Positions 34,806-43,559 of a stretch of 64,000 bases of DNA are shown piece by piece. The stretch spans positions 124,001-188,000 of the forward strand of contig CAMAWD010000001.1 of NCBI GenBank assembly GCA_945861785.1. Reading direction: 5' to 3'. The notes beneath the pieces were generated by a model. The model was not told the origin of the DNA. It made no database searches and saw only the letters and a program-made list of their open reading frames with translations. This DNA comes from Rhodoferax sp. OV413 (GTDB taxonomy: Bacteria; Pseudomonadota; Gammaproteobacteria; Burkholderiales; Burkholderiaceae_C). Numbering within the stretch: position 1 is the stretch's first letter; every line of letters starts with the position of its first letter. A program made the position numbers and the translations under genes.

Positions 34806-36793
34806 GGTGTTCCTTCGAGTTCTACGAGCAGGGTGCCAGCCGCCACCTGCGCGCCGACATCGACGCAGATGCGTTTGACAGTGGCGGCAACCGGGGCGAA
34901 GGCCGGGTGCTCCATTTTCATGGCTTCAAGAACGACCAGCGAATCGCCCTTGGCAACAGTTTGTCCTGCAAGCACCTGCAGCGAGACGATGCGCCCGGCC
35001 ATCGGCGCGCGAACCATGCCGGCGCTGGCCGTGTCGCGCACTGCGGCGCCGACAAGGGTGCGGTCTTCCAGCACAGTCTGGCGGCCGCGTTGCTGCACAA
35101 ACAGCAAGTCATGGCAGGTGGCCACGGCCAGCAACTCGCGCCCGCTGGCGCAGGTGACCGCCAAGTGCTTGGCGTCGCAGGCGTCCAGGGTCAGGTCTTC
35201 GGCGCTGGCAGAAGTCGTTACGCGGTAGCGGTTGCCGCCCAGCGCCTGCAGTCTGGCTTCATGGCCCGCGCCGTCCAGTGCGAAACGCATCGGGACCGGC
35301 CAAGACAGGGCCAGCGCCACGTGGCAGGGGTTGTGTCCCAGGCGCTGCGCCCGGGTGGCGTACAGGGCCAGGGCGGCCAGCGCTGCCCGCAGTGGGACGA
35401 TGGTGCCGAGTATTTCCTCGCCGTGGGCGGGGATGAACGCCGTGCTGGCCCGGCCCTGTGCGAACTGGGGGTGCGCAAGGCAGGCGGCAAGAAAAGCCTG
35501 GTTGGTGCGCACGCCCAGCGCCACGGTGCTCTGCAAGGCGTCGCCCAGTGCCTTGCAAGCGCTGGTGCGATCGGGGCCGTGGGCCACCAGCTTGGCCACC
35601 ATAGAGTCGTAATACGGGCGGATGTCGGCGCCCGGCTCCAGTGCATGGTCGACCCGAACCTCAGCAGAAGGCCGCCAGTCCAGCAAACGGCCGCTCTGGG
35701 GCAGAAAACCCTTGGCCGGGTCTTCGGTGCACAGCCGCACCTCGATCGCGTGGCCGCCGGACTCGAAGCGGCTCAGGATGGTGTCCTGCGAGGTCTCCGG
35801 CAACGGTTCGCCCTGCGCCACACGCAACTGCCACTCCACCAGGTCGTAACCAGTCAGCGCCTCGGTCACAGGGTGCTCCACCTGCAGCCGGGTGTTCATC
35901 TCCATGAAGTAGAAGTGCCCCTGGGTGTCGAGCAGGCACTCGATGGTTCCCGCGCCCCGGTAGTTGATGGCGCGTGCCGCTGCCACCGCCATGTCGCCCA
36001 TGCGCCGGCGCAGGCGCTGCCCTGCGGAACCGGCCAGTGCGGGGGATGGTGCCTCCTCGATCACTTTCTGGTGCCGCCGCTGGACCGAGCAGTCGCGCTC
36101 GCCCAGGTGCACCACATGCCCGTGGGCGTCGGCAAACACCTGGACCTCGACGTGGCGTGGCTGGTTGATGGCACGCTCCAGCAGGAGTGTCGAAACACCA
36201 AATGCCGCCTGCGCTTCAGAGCGTGCGCTGGACAGTGCCGCATCCAGGCCCGCGGCCGACAAGACCAGGCGCATGCCGCGGCCGCCGCCACCTGCGGTGG
36301 CCTTGACCATCAGCGGGTACCCGATGCGCTGCGCCTCGGTGCGCAGGGTGGCGTCGGACTGGTCGTCGCCGTCGTAACCGGGAATACACGGCACGCCCGC
36401 GACCTGCATCAGTTGTTTGGCACGTGCCTTGTCACCCATGGCGCGTATGGCGGCGGGCGGAGGTCCGACCCAGACCAGGCCAGCGTCCACCACCGCCTGC
36501 GCAAAATCCGCGTTTTCGGCCAGAAAGCCGTAACCCGGGTGCACCGCCTGCGCGCCGCTGCCCAGCGCTGCCGCAACGATGGCGGGGATGTTCAGGTAGG
36601 AGTCGCGCGGGGCCGGGCCCCCGATGCGCACCGCCTGGTCGGCCTGACGCACATGCAGCGCGTTCGCATCGGCGTCGGAGTAGACCGCCACCACGCGCAG
36701 GCCCATGCGGCGCGCGGTGCGGGCAATCCGAACCGCGATTTCTCCGCGGTTGGCAATCAGCAGGGAGGAAAAGGGGCGGTCCGGCGCGCTCAT
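34802..36793 (-). CDS. Acyl-CoA carboxylase alpha subunit (biotin carboxylase plus biotin carrier)
   Basis: The protein has 663 aa from the ATG at 36793; the longer start at 36862 in the track lies in the previous gene. The biotin carboxylase domain shows LLIANRGEIAVRIARTA, HPGYGFLAEN, GGGGRGMRLV, GERDCSVQRRHQK and MNTRLQVEHPVTE. The biotinyl lysine is in VVLEAMKMEH near the C-terminus. This architecture is that of methylcrotonyl-, geranyl- or propionyl-CoA carboxylases. Partnership with the upstream carboxyltransferase is shown by a 4-bp overlap. The substrate is not determinable from sequence alone. Confidence 0.93.
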   Translation of the reverse strand: MSAPDRPFSSLLIANRGEIAVRIARTARRMGLRVVAVYSDADANALHVRQADQAVRIGGPAPRDSYLNIPAIVAAALGSGAQAVHPGYGFLAENADFAQAVVDAGLVWVGPPPAAIRAMGDKARAKQLMQVAGVPCIPGYDGDDQSDATLRTEAQRIGYPLMVKATAGGGGRGMRLVLSAAGLDAALSSARSEAQAAFGVSTLLLERAINQPRHVEVQVFADAHGHVVHLGERDCSVQRRHQKVIEEAPSPALAGSAGQRLRRRMGDMAVAAARAINYRGAGTIECLLDTQGHFYFMEMNTRLQVEHPVTEALTGYDLVEWQLRVAQGEPLPETSQDTILSRFESGGHAIEVRLCTEDPAKGFLPQSGRLLDWRPSAEVRVDHALEPGADIRPYYDSMVAKLVAHGPDRTSACKALGDALQSTVALGVRTNQAFLAACLAHPQFAQGRASTAFIPAHGEEILGTIVPLRAALAALALYATRAQRLGHNPCHVALALSWPVPMRFALDGAGHEARLQALGGNRYRVTTSASAEDLTLDACDAKHLAVTCASGRELLAVATCHDLLFVQQRGRQTVLEDRTLVGAAVRDTASAGMVRAPMAGRIVSLQVLAGQTVAKGDSLVVLEAMKMEHPAFAPVAATVKRICVDVGAQVAAGTLLVELEGTP

Positions 36794-38415
36794 GGCCTTG
36801 CCACCCCGAACTGCATCGGCCGCACACTGCGGCGCGCGGACTCGTCGCACAGCTGCAGGCACAGGCCCAGCACGGCGCGGGTGTCGCGCGGGTCGATCAC
36901 GCCGTCGTCGAGCATCAGGCTGGAGGTGGCGATGGCGCTTTGCTGGCGCTCGAAGGTGTCGATGATGGTTTTCTCCTGGGCATCCATGGCGGCTTCGTCG
37001 ATGGTGATGCCTTTGCGTTTCGCCCCTGCCTCGGCCACGATGCGCATGGTGGTGGCGGCCTGCTCACCACCCATCACGGCGGTGCGCGCGTTGGGCCACG
37101 AGAACAGGAACCGGGGCTCGTAGCCGCGCCCGCACATGCCGTAGTTGCCGGCGCCAAAGGACGCGCCGCACATCACGGTGAGTTGTGGCACGCTGGCGTT
37201 GGACACCGCCTGGATCATCTTGGAGCCGTGTTTGATCATGCCGCCACGTTCGTAGGCCTGGCCCACCATGTAACCGGTGGTGTTCTGCAGGTACACCAGG
37301 GGCGTGCCGCTCTGGCAGCAGGCCTGGATGAAATGGGTGGCCTTGCTGGCGCCGTCCGGGTCGAGCGGACCATTGTTGGTGATGATGCCGACCGGATGGC
37401 CCTGGATGGACGCATGGCCGGTGACGGTGGCTGGGCCGTAAAGGGCCTTGAATTCGAGGAAATCGGAGTCGTCCACGATGCGCGCGATCACCTCGCGCAT
37501 ATCGGCCGGCTTGCGCCCGTCGGCCGACAGGATGCCGAGCAGTTCCTCCGTGTCCAGGCGGGGCGGCGGCCCGGCGGTGGTCTGTGACGCCGGTGCCAGG
37601 TGGCGCTGCCACTGCAGGCGCTGCACCACTTCGCGCGCCAGACGCACGCCGTCGGCGTCGTCCTCGGCCATGTATTCACCCAGACCCGACACCGAGGTGT
37701 GCATCTCCGCGCCGCCGAGTTCCTCCTCGGTGGCGATCTCGCCAGTGGCGGCCTTGAGCAGCGGTGGCCCGGCCAGGAAGGCGCGGGCCCGGCCACGCAC
37801 CATGATCACGTAGTCCGACAGTCCCGGCATGTAGGCCCCACCCGCCGTGGACGAACCGTGCACCACGGTCACCACCGGCAACCCGGCCGCGGACAGGCGG
37901 GCCAGGTTGCGGAAGATGGCACCGCCGAGCACAAAACCATCGACCTTGTAGCGCAGCAGGTTGGCGCCGGCGCTTTCCACCAGGTGCACGAAAGGCAGCC
38001 GGTTTTCCAGCGCCAGGTGCTGGGCCCGCAGGATCTTCTCCCGGCCCATGGCGCGGATCGAACCGGCCTCGATACCTGCGTCGGATGCCACCACCATGCA
38101 GCGGGTGCCGGCCACCAGACCGATGCCGGTGATCACACCCGCGCCCGCGACACATTTGGCCGGGTCGGGGTGGTCCAGCCCGAAACCGGCCAGGGTGGAC
38201 AACTCCAGGTAGTCGCTGCCCGGGTCGAGCAGCAGGGCGATGCGGTCGCGTGGCAGCAACTGGCCGCGTTTGTCGAACAGCGGTCTGGATTGCGCCGACC
38301 GGTCACGCGTGCGCTGTTCCAGGGCGCGCACCTCGGCCAGGGTGCGCAGCATGTGCTCGCGGTTGGTGGCGAAGGCCTCGCTTTGCGGCTGGATGCGGGT
38401 ATCGATGACGGGCAT
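36790..38415 (-). CDS. Acyl-CoA carboxylase beta subunit (carboxyltransferase), methylcrotonyl/geranyl-CoA type
   Basis: The protein has 541 aa from the ATG at 38415 (MPVIDTRIQPQSEAF). Carboxyltransferase features are RIALLLDPGSDYLELSTLAG, HGSSTAGGAYMPGLSDY, and the biotin/acyl-CoA site near the C-terminus GAGNYGMCGRGYEPRFLF followed by VMGGEQAA. The last block is typical of methylcrotonyl-CoA and geranyl-CoA carboxylases. It lies between an enoyl-CoA hydratase gene (17 bp) and the alpha subunit gene (4-bp overlap). Catabolism of leucine or of acyclic isoprenoid acids is the leading hypothesis; no acyl-CoA dehydrogenase or HMG-CoA lyase is nearby. Confidence 0.92.
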   Translation of the reverse strand: MPVIDTRIQPQSEAFATNREHMLRTLAEVRALEQRTRDRSAQSRPLFDKRGQLLPRDRIALLLDPGSDYLELSTLAGFGLDHPDPAKCVAGAGVITGIGLVAGTRCMVVASDAGIEAGSIRAMGREKILRAQHLALENRLPFVHLVESAGANLLRYKVDGFVLGGAIFRNLARLSAAGLPVVTVVHGSSTAGGAYMPGLSDYVIMVRGRARAFLAGPPLLKAATGEIATEEELGGAEMHTSVSGLGEYMAEDDADGVRLAREVVQRLQWQRHLAPASQTTAGPPPRLDTEELLGILSADGRKPADMREVIARIVDDSDFLEFKALYGPATVTGHASIQGHPVGIITNNGPLDPDGASKATHFIQACCQSGTPLVYLQNTTGYMVGQAYERGGMIKHGSKMIQAVSNASVPQLTVMCGASFGAGNYGMCGRGYEPRFLFSWPNARTAVMGGEQAATTMRIVAEAGAKRKGITIDEAAMDAQEKTIIDTFERQQSAIATSSLMLDDGVIDPRDTRAVLGLCLQLCDESARRSVRPMQFGVARP

Positions 38416-38432
38416 GGGTTTTGGGATTGGCC

Positions 38433-39236
38433 TCAGGGCTTCGCGGCGGGTGTTGCAGGCCACTGGAACTGCGGGGCCTGTTTTTCCACAAATCGGCGGG
38501 TCGCCTCCTTGTGGTAATCGCTGGTGCCAGCCACAGCTTGCGAGGCGGCTTCGAGTTTGAGCAGGCTGTCGAGGTCACTGTCCAGCGAGCCGTTCAGTGC
38601 GTCCTTGGTGATGGACATCGCGATCGGCGACGCACTCGACAGTGCCCGGGCCATTTGCATGGCACGTGGCATCAGTGCCTCGGGGGCGAGCACTTCAAGT
38701 GCGAGACCGATGTCCAGGGCTTCGGTTGCGCCGACTTCACGCGCGGACATCATGAGCTCCTTGGCGCGCTGCAGACCGACCACCCGGGGCAAGGTGTACA
38801 GGGCGCCGTAGTCGGGCACCAGCCCGATCCGGCCGAAAGCCATGCAAAAACGTGCCCGCGTGGACACCAGAATGAAGTCCGCCAGCAGCGCCAGCGAGAA
38901 GCCGGCCCCGAACGCCGGGCCGTCCACTGCGGCGATCACCGGGCGGTCCAGGTCGTACAAGGCCTTGACGACCCGGTGCGCCCGGCGCATGCCGGCGCGC
39001 ATGGTCTGTGCGTTGCGCACCGTTGCGTTGTTCATGCTGCGCACATCCCCACCGGCGCAGAACGCGCCGCCGGCCCCGGTCAGGATGAGTACACGCACCG
39101 AATCGTCGCGTGCGATCTGTTGCAGCAGGGCGTCAAGCTCAGCCGTCATGGTGGCGCCGATCGCGTTGCGCGCCTCGGGCCGGTTCAGTGTGATGGTGGC
39201 GACGCCTTCGTCGCAGCTATAGAGAAGTGTTTCCAT
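38433..39236 (-). CDS. Enoyl-CoA hydratase/isomerase family protein
   Basis: The protein has 267 aa from the ATG at 39236 (METLLYSCDEGVATITLNRP), with AGGAGG 6 bases upstream, a very strong ribosome site befitting the first gene of the operon. Crotonase motifs are GAGGAFCAGGDVRSM (oxyanion hole), GPAFGAGFSLALLADFILV and FGRIGLVPDYGALYTLPRVV. The second catalytic-Glu position holds Asp-Tyr, so hydratase versus isomerase activity is open. It is divergent from the thiolase-like gene at 39373 across 136 bp. Confidence 0.92.
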   Translation of the reverse strand: METLLYSCDEGVATITLNRPEARNAIGATMTAELDALLQQIARDDSVRVLILTGAGGAFCAGGDVRSMNNATVRNAQTMRAGMRRAHRVVKALYDLDRPVIAAVDGPAFGAGFSLALLADFILVSTRARFCMAFGRIGLVPDYGALYTLPRVVGLQRAKELMMSAREVGATEALDIGLALEVLAPEALMPRAMQMARALSSASPIAMSITKDALNGSLDSDLDSLLKLEAASQAVAGTSDYHKEATRRFVEKQAPQFQWPATPAAKP

Positions 39237-39372
39237 GGTGCCTCCTGAAATCATTGTGGGGTTCCGGGTTGCCCCGAAGGTGTCACGCCGGGGACGGTGC
39301 CGGTGCCTGGGCATGGCCGATCATCGTGGCCCCGGGGCGCGCCCCTGATCGTATCGGCATTTTGCAGACACC

Positions 39373-40539
39373 ATGAGCATCCGACGCAAGGCCTGCATCG
39401 CAGGCGCCTTCGAGCACCCCACCCGCAAGGCCCCTGACAAGACCGTGGCCCAGCTGCATGCCGAATCGGCACGCGGTGCGCTGCTGGACGCCGGCCTGAC
39501 CCTGCAGGACGTGGACGGCTATTTTTGCGCCGGCGATGCGCCGGGGCTGGGCGCCCTGAGCATGGCCGACTACATCGGGCTGCATCCGCGCCATGTCGAC
39601 TCGACCGACACCGGCGGCTCGTCCTACCTGGTCCACGTAGCGCACGCGGCCCAGGCCATCATGGCCGGCAAGTGCAATGTGGCGCTGATCACCCTGGCCG
39701 GGCGCCCGCGCTCGGAGGCGTCCAGCGGCACCCAGCCGCGCAACTGGGGCCCCAACGTGCCGGATGTGCCCTTCGAGGCGCCGTTCGGCGCGGTCACGGT
39801 CAACATGTACGCGATGGTGGCGATGCGCCACATGTTCGACTGGGGCACCACCGCCGAGCAGCTGGCCTGGATCAAGGTTGCCGCGTCGCACCATGCCCAG
39901 CACAACCCGCACGCCATGTTGCGCGACGTCGTCACAGTGCAGGACGTGCTCGATTCGCCGATGATCTCCGACCCGCTGCACAAGCTCGATTGTTGCGTGG
40001 TGAGCGATGGCGGTGGTGCACTGGTGGTCACGCGGCCCGAGGTCGCGCGCGCCCTGAAGCGCCCGATCGTCCACGTGCTCGGGGCCGGGGAGGCCATCAA
40101 GGGCCAGGAGAGCGGTCAGATCGATTTGTCGTTCTCCGGCGCGGCCTGGTCGGGCCAGACGGCGTTTGCCGAGGCGGGCGTGACACCGGCCGACATCCAG
40201 TACGCGTCGATCTACGACAGCTTCACCATCACTGTGCTGATGCAGCTCGAGGACCTCGGTTTCTGCAAGAAAGGCGAGGGCGGCCGTTTCGTCGCCGATG
40301 GCAACCTGATCTCGGGCGTGGGCAAACTGCCTTTCAACACCGACGGAGGCGGCCTGTGCAACAACCATCCCGCCAACCGTGGCGGTATCACCAAGGTGAT
40401 CGAGGCGGTGCGCCAACTGCGTGGCGAGGCCCACCCCGCAGTGCAGGTCAAGAACTGCGGCCTGGCGCTGGCGCAGGGCATGGGCGGGCTGTTGGGCGCG
40501 CGCCATGGCAGCGCGACGCTGATCCTGGAGAGGGAGTGA
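39373..40539 (+). CDS. Thiolase-like protein (SCP2-thiolase type), partner of DUF35 protein
   Basis: The protein has 388 aa. It has a thiolase fold pattern (GALLDAGLTLQDVDGYFCAG, VALITLAGRPRSEAS, SFTITVLMQLEDLGF, GGGLCNNHPANRGG), ending with GLALAQGMGG. At the site where degradative thiolases carry the nucleophilic Cys, the sequence reads TDTGGSSYLVHVAHAAQ with no Cys, so Claisen chemistry by the usual mechanism is doubtful. Such proteins are usually encoded next to a zinc-ribbon/OB-fold DUF35 protein, as here, and the pair forms a complex. The biological substrate may be a side-chain acyl-CoA. Confidence 0.88.
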   Translation: MSIRRKACIAGAFEHPTRKAPDKTVAQLHAESARGALLDAGLTLQDVDGYFCAGDAPGLGALSMADYIGLHPRHVDSTDTGGSSYLVHVAHAAQAIMAGKCNVALITLAGRPRSEASSGTQPRNWGPNVPDVPFEAPFGAVTVNMYAMVAMRHMFDWGTTAEQLAWIKVAASHHAQHNPHAMLRDVVTVQDVLDSPMISDPLHKLDCCVVSDGGGALVVTRPEVARALKRPIVHVLGAGEAIKGQESGQIDLSFSGAAWSGQTAFAEAGVTPADIQYASIYDSFTITVLMQLEDLGFCKKGEGGRFVADGNLISGVGKLPFNTDGGGLCNNHPANRGGITKVIEAVRQLRGEAHPAVQVKNCGLALAQGMGGLLGARHGSATLILERE

Positions 40540-40541
40540 AA

Positions 40542-40952
40542 ATGCCAACTGATACCAGCAACGCCGAGCGCGTGGCCCCGGCCCCGCCGCTGTATCCGGA
40601 CAACGCGGAATTCTGGGCCGGCACGGCTGCCGGGAAACTGCTGGTTCGCCACTGCGCCAGTTGCCACAAGCCGCATTGGTACCCGCGCCCCCAGTGCCCG
40701 TTGTGCATGGGTGACCAGACCGTGTGGAAAGAGTCCGCCGGCACTGGCAGCATCTACACCTTCAGCGTCTGCCGGCGGGTGGGGCCGCATCCCTTTGTGA
40801 TTGCCTACGTGCGGCTGGACGACGGTGTCACCTTGCTGACCAACATCGTGGATTGCGACTTCGACGCCATCCGCATCGGCGACCGGGTCAGGGTGGTGAT
40901 GCAGGCCAGCGAGAGCGGCGTGATGGTGCCGATGTTCACGCCGCACCGATGA
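40542..40952 (+). CDS. Zn-ribbon/OB-fold protein (DUF35 family)
   Basis: The protein has 136 aa from the ATG at 40542; the 475-aa ORF in the track is a frame-shadow of the thiolase-like gene upstream. A rubredoxin-like zinc ribbon (CASCHKPHWYPRPQCPLC) is followed by the OB fold with GTGSIYTFSVCRR. DUF35 proteins bind acyl-CoA and associate with thiolase-like enzymes. The gene begins 2 bp after the upstream stop, with GGAG ribosome-site sequence inside that gene. It overlaps the 3' end of the convergent hvfC remnant by 17 bp. Confidence 0.92.
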   Translation: MPTDTSNAERVAPAPPLYPDNAEFWAGTAAGKLLVRHCASCHKPHWYPRPQCPLCMGDQTVWKESAGTGSIYTFSVCRRVGPHPFVIAYVRLDDGVTLLTNIVDCDFDAIRIGDRVRVVMQASESGVMVPMFTPHR

Positions 40953-41612
40953 CCATGCCAGTCTGCACGGCGCGCGGCAACCATTCACTGAAGTTCAGCC
41001 CTTGCGCATTTTCCAGTGCGCTGAGCAGCTTGAATCCGGCCAGCAACTGCACCAGCATCGCTGCTTCAGCCGCAGAGCAGGCCGCGACGCGGGGACGGTA
41101 GCCCTGGCGCCAGACGATGGCGGTTTCTGCGATGCCGTCGCGCAGCGATTGTCCGGCCTGCTCCAGCGTGGGGCTGCCGTCCAGGTGCGCCGTGACAATG
41201 CTGGCGACCGGGTAGGCGGGTCGGCTGCCAGGGCGCAGCGGTGCAGCGCCCACTCGACACGCGCCACATCGCTCAGGTAGGGCTCTGCGGTCAGTTGGGC
41301 ATTCGAATGCAGGAACGCCGGCAGGTCGCCGCCCCACTGCGCGAGGTCACCTTGTAGCGGCGGATGGTGGTGCCAGAAGTCCCGCGCCAGCCGCGCAAAA
41401 CTTTCCGAACCCAGCAATTGCGCCAGCACCGGGTAGGTTGCCAGCAGGCTGCGTTCGGCTTGCGCGTGGCCGTTGGCACGGTAGGCGCGTAGTCCGCGGG
41501 CGCCGAGGAAAAGAGGCAAGCCTGTACCAGCCGGGGCAGTGGTCCTGCCGGCGTCGGGCCGGGTGAACAGCGCATCCAGCAGGGCCGTTTGCTGGTGGGC
41601 GAGTGTGTTCAC
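40936..41612 (-). pseudogene. hvfC: hvfC-like DUF2063 protein, frameshifted with internal deletion
   Basis: The 5' part from a GTG at 41612 encodes LFLGARGLRAYRANGHAQAE, YPVLAQLLGSESFARLARDF and VEWALHR, the DUF2063 N-terminal domain. After LAADP the coding frame shifts (near 41215) to one reading AYPVASIVTAHLDGS to VIGAA and the stop at 40936. Around the shift the usual link between helical and C-terminal domains seems shortened, so a small deletion is likely. DUF2063 (HvfC) assists HvfB in modifying Cys-rich precursor peptides. It lies 60 bp downstream of hvfB. A sequencing error is the alternative to a real lesion. Confidence 0.75.
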
Positions 41613-41672
41613 AGGATGCCCGCCGTTGGGCTGTTCGGCCGTGCAGCTGTGCAGCCGTTCGGCTGTGCAGTC

Positions 41673-42560
41673 TTATCCATACAGCGTGTGCGCAATTCCG
41701 TCGGCCCGCCGGGCCTGCGCCAGCAGCAGGTCGAGCGCCGGGATGTCGGTATCCCATTCGACCAGGGTGGGCGCGGCGCCAAAGCGCTGCATCGCATGGT
41801 CGTACAGGGCCCAGACGTCCTCGTGCACCGTGCTGCCATGGTCATCGATCACGATATCGCCGCAGTGGGTATGGCCAGCGAGGTGGATTTCGCCAACGGC
41901 CTGCGGGGGGATGGCGTCGAGCCAGTCGCGACAGGTTTGCAACACATCCACACCGGCATCGCGCAACTGCTGGTTCAGCGCATTGACGTACAGATTGTTG
42001 ACGTCCACCAGCAGGCTGCACCCGGTGCGCCGTGCAAGTGCCATGAGGAAGGCTGGTTCGTCCATCGTGTCACCCACCCAAACCACGTAGGCCGACAGGT
42101 TCTCGACCGCGATCGAACGTCCGAGCTTTTTCTGCACCTGTTGCACGTTGGCCACCATCACCGCCAGCGCCTCGTCGGAAAAAGGCACTGGCAGCAGGTC
42201 GGCCGCATGCACCATGGCGGGCCCCTGCGGACCACGCCAGGCACCGCGCGCAAAGCATGCATGGTCGCTGACACGGGCCGGCTGGATGCGGTTCACCAGT
42301 CGGTGAAGGCGTTCGAGGTGCCAGGGGTCGATGCCCGCCGCCGACCCCAGCGACAGACCGACACCGTGCAAACTCACCGGGTACAAGGCCCGTCCCTGCT
42401 CCAGCACCTGCCGCGCCGCACCCCCGTCGCCGAAGAAGTTCTCGGAGTGCACCTCCAGGAAACCGATGGCGGGCTGGCGCTGCAGCCCCGCAGCGGCGGC
42501 AGGGCTGACGCTCGCATTGCCGGCCGCATTCAAAAAAATGCCGGCGCGGACTTTTCGCAA
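41673..42560 (-). CDS. hvfB: HvfB-like DUF692 protein (MNIO, multinuclear non-haem iron oxidase family)
   Basis: The protein has 295 aa from a TTG at 42560; the frame is open back to about 42617 but has no better start. Conserved MNIO blocks are visible: [70 protein letters not shown] and LVEWDTDIP, carrying the His/Glu/Asp/Asn iron ligands. The family installs modifications on Cys residues of small precursor peptides (methanobactin, bufferins). The N-terminus before GFLEVHSEN looks atypical and abuts repeats, so it may be altered. No Cys-rich precursor gene (hvfA/DUF2282) is found in the gap upstream. Confidence 0.85.
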   Translation of the reverse strand: MRKVRAGIFLNAAGNASVSPAAAAGLQRQPAIGFLEVHSENFFGDGGAARQVLEQGRALYPVSLHGVGLSLGSAAGIDPWHLERLHRLVNRIQPARVSDHACFARGAWRGPQGPAMVHAADLLPVPFSDEALAVMVANVQQVQKKLGRSIAVENLSAYVVWVGDTMDEPAFLMALARRTGCSLLVDVNNLYVNALNQQLRDAGVDVLQTCRDWLDAIPPQAVGEIHLAGHTHCGDIVIDDHGSTVHEDVWALYDHAMQRFGAAPTLVEWDTDIPALDLLLAQARRADGIAHTLYG

Positions 42561-42603
42561 CTTGCCTGCCTGAACCGCTTCACGAATCCAGCGCTCGAAG
42601 GTG

Positions 42604-42686
42604 CAGGGATGGGGTCACAGGGATGGGGTCACACAGGGATGGGGTCACACACAGGGATGGGGTCACAGCACACAGGGATGGGGTCA
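42604..42686. repeat. Tandem 14-bp repeat CAGGGATGGGGTCA x5
   Basis: Five perfect copies of CAGGGATGGGGTCA start at 42604, 42618, 42634, 42652 and 42673, separated by CA-type spacers of 0-7 bp. The last copy runs into GGTCTTG, forming the GGGTCAGGTCTTG element also present inversely oriented near 43808 and 44199-44278. It lies directly upstream of hvfB. Confidence 0.85.
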
Positions 42687-42714
42687 GGTCTTGTTTTGCA
42701 GCATTGCCGCAGGT

Positions 42715-42840
42715 TGCACTGCCCATCAGATCGCCTGGCTCACCCCAATGATGCTTGCGCAATCGGCAGCGGATTCCGAACAGTGCCCGCTCACGCCGGA
42801 TGGCCCAGCGCGAGAAATGTTGCAATACAAGACTTGGCCC
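42715..42840. repeat. Dispersed 126-bp repeat, copy 1
   Basis: It is gap-free homologous to 44086-44211. A long shared stretch covers the AATCGGCAGCG and AACAGTGCCCGCTCACGCCG blocks and TGGCCCAGCGCGA. Copy 2 interrupts a vapB-like gene, showing that the element is mobile or recombinogenic. No open reading frame is shared on both copies with an obvious product. Confidence 0.7.
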
Positions 42841-43015
42841 CCAGCCCGTGCTCTGTCATACGGCGAAGATTCAGGGTTCTCCCGCACGCTATCGAGTCTT
42901 CAGTGTCGGCACTGGCCTGCGCACAACCCTTGCATTGCCGGTCTTGCCAGAGCGCTCATGCGTGGGGGCGTCACAGTATCATTGGCCCATTCCTTCCTCA
43001 AACTGCGGAGCCACC

Positions 43016-43291
43016 ATGAACGCGTCCACCCAGGCTGAAACGCTGGCACTCGCCAAAGGTGATCAAAAGCGGCTTGAGCGCCTCGCCGGGCTGGCAGGGC
43101 GTTCGCCAAAAGCGATGCTGAAGTTTGTCCTGCGCGACGGCTTTGATGCGGTGGAAGAAGAAATAGTCGAATCCCAGGCGGCCGAGCGCGATATTGCGCT
43201 TCATGGCACTGTGCCGCACGCCGAGGTGATGCGCAGCGCCAAGCGATTGATCGAGGTGGCGCGCGTAGGAACCCGAAAAAAAGCGGCTTGA
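43016..43291 (+). CDS. Ribbon-helix-helix-type antitoxin
   Basis: The protein has 91 aa from the ATG at 43016, with CGGAG upstream; the track's start at 42755 lies in the repeat. LAKGDQKRLERLAGLAGRSP followed by KAMLKFVLRDGFDAVEEEIV is a CopG/RHH-like DNA-binding module with a long helix, and the C-terminal half is helical and basic as in toxin-binding segments. It directly precedes a RelE/ParE-like reading frame, so it is the antitoxin of a type II module. It is not on the ECF/hvf strand and appears inserted. Confidence 0.75.
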   Translation: MNASTQAETLALAKGDQKRLERLAGLAGRSPKAMLKFVLRDGFDAVEEEIVESQAAERDIALHGTVPHAEVMRSAKRLIEVARVGTRKKAA

Positions 43292-43559
43292 GTGGGCCCG
43301 GCCGGCGCGAGCCGCCTATGAGGGAGCAATTGCGCGCATCGCCATTGACGACGCGCATACCGCCCATTTGGTGGAGGGGCGGGTGGGGCGCAGTTTGGCA
43401 CTGCTGCAAGTGCATCCGCAACTCGGCTCGCCGAGCGTGCTGCTTGGAAGTCGCAACTACGCCATTCCCAATACGGGGCATAACCTGACATACCGTGTCA
43501 CGCGAGACGCCATAGTGATTTTGCGCTGGTATCGACAACGACAAAATGTGCCGCGTTGA
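43269..43559 (+). pseudogene. RelE/ParE-like toxin frame lacking a normal start codon
   Basis: The frame is open from just after a TAG at 43266 to a TGA at 43557-43559. It reads KKRLEWARPARAAYEGAIAR, then LVEGRVGRSLALLQVHPQLG, and ends TYRVTRDAIVILRWYRQRQN, an almost complete RelE/ParE toxin pattern. However, no ATG, GTG or TTG occurs before the KRLEWARPA block, where the toxin should begin next to a run of seven A's overlapping the antitoxin. A point change of the start codon or a homopolymer indel would explain it; the ORF track's internal TTG at 43368 gives only 63 aa. Confidence 0.65.

Larger units (their letters stand above)
42561..43015. other. Intergenic repeat zone upstream of hvfB
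   Basis: These 455 bp hold the 14-bp tandem repeat (42604-42686), a GGGTCAGGTCTTG motif (42681-42693) and a 126-bp dispersed repeat (42715-42840), followed by about 175 bp of sequence leading to the RHH antitoxin gene. No open reading frame with recognisable coding content, and in particular no hvfA-like precursor, was seen. Confidence 0.6.

Noticed and set aside
34799-37123. 774-aa plus-strand ORF
   Set aside because: It is an antisense shadow of the acyl-CoA carboxylase subunits, with no recognisable domain.
42604-42686. Possible CRISPR array
   Set aside because: The units are only 14 bp with 0-7 bp spacers that are variants of CA; there are no unique spacers and no cas genes.
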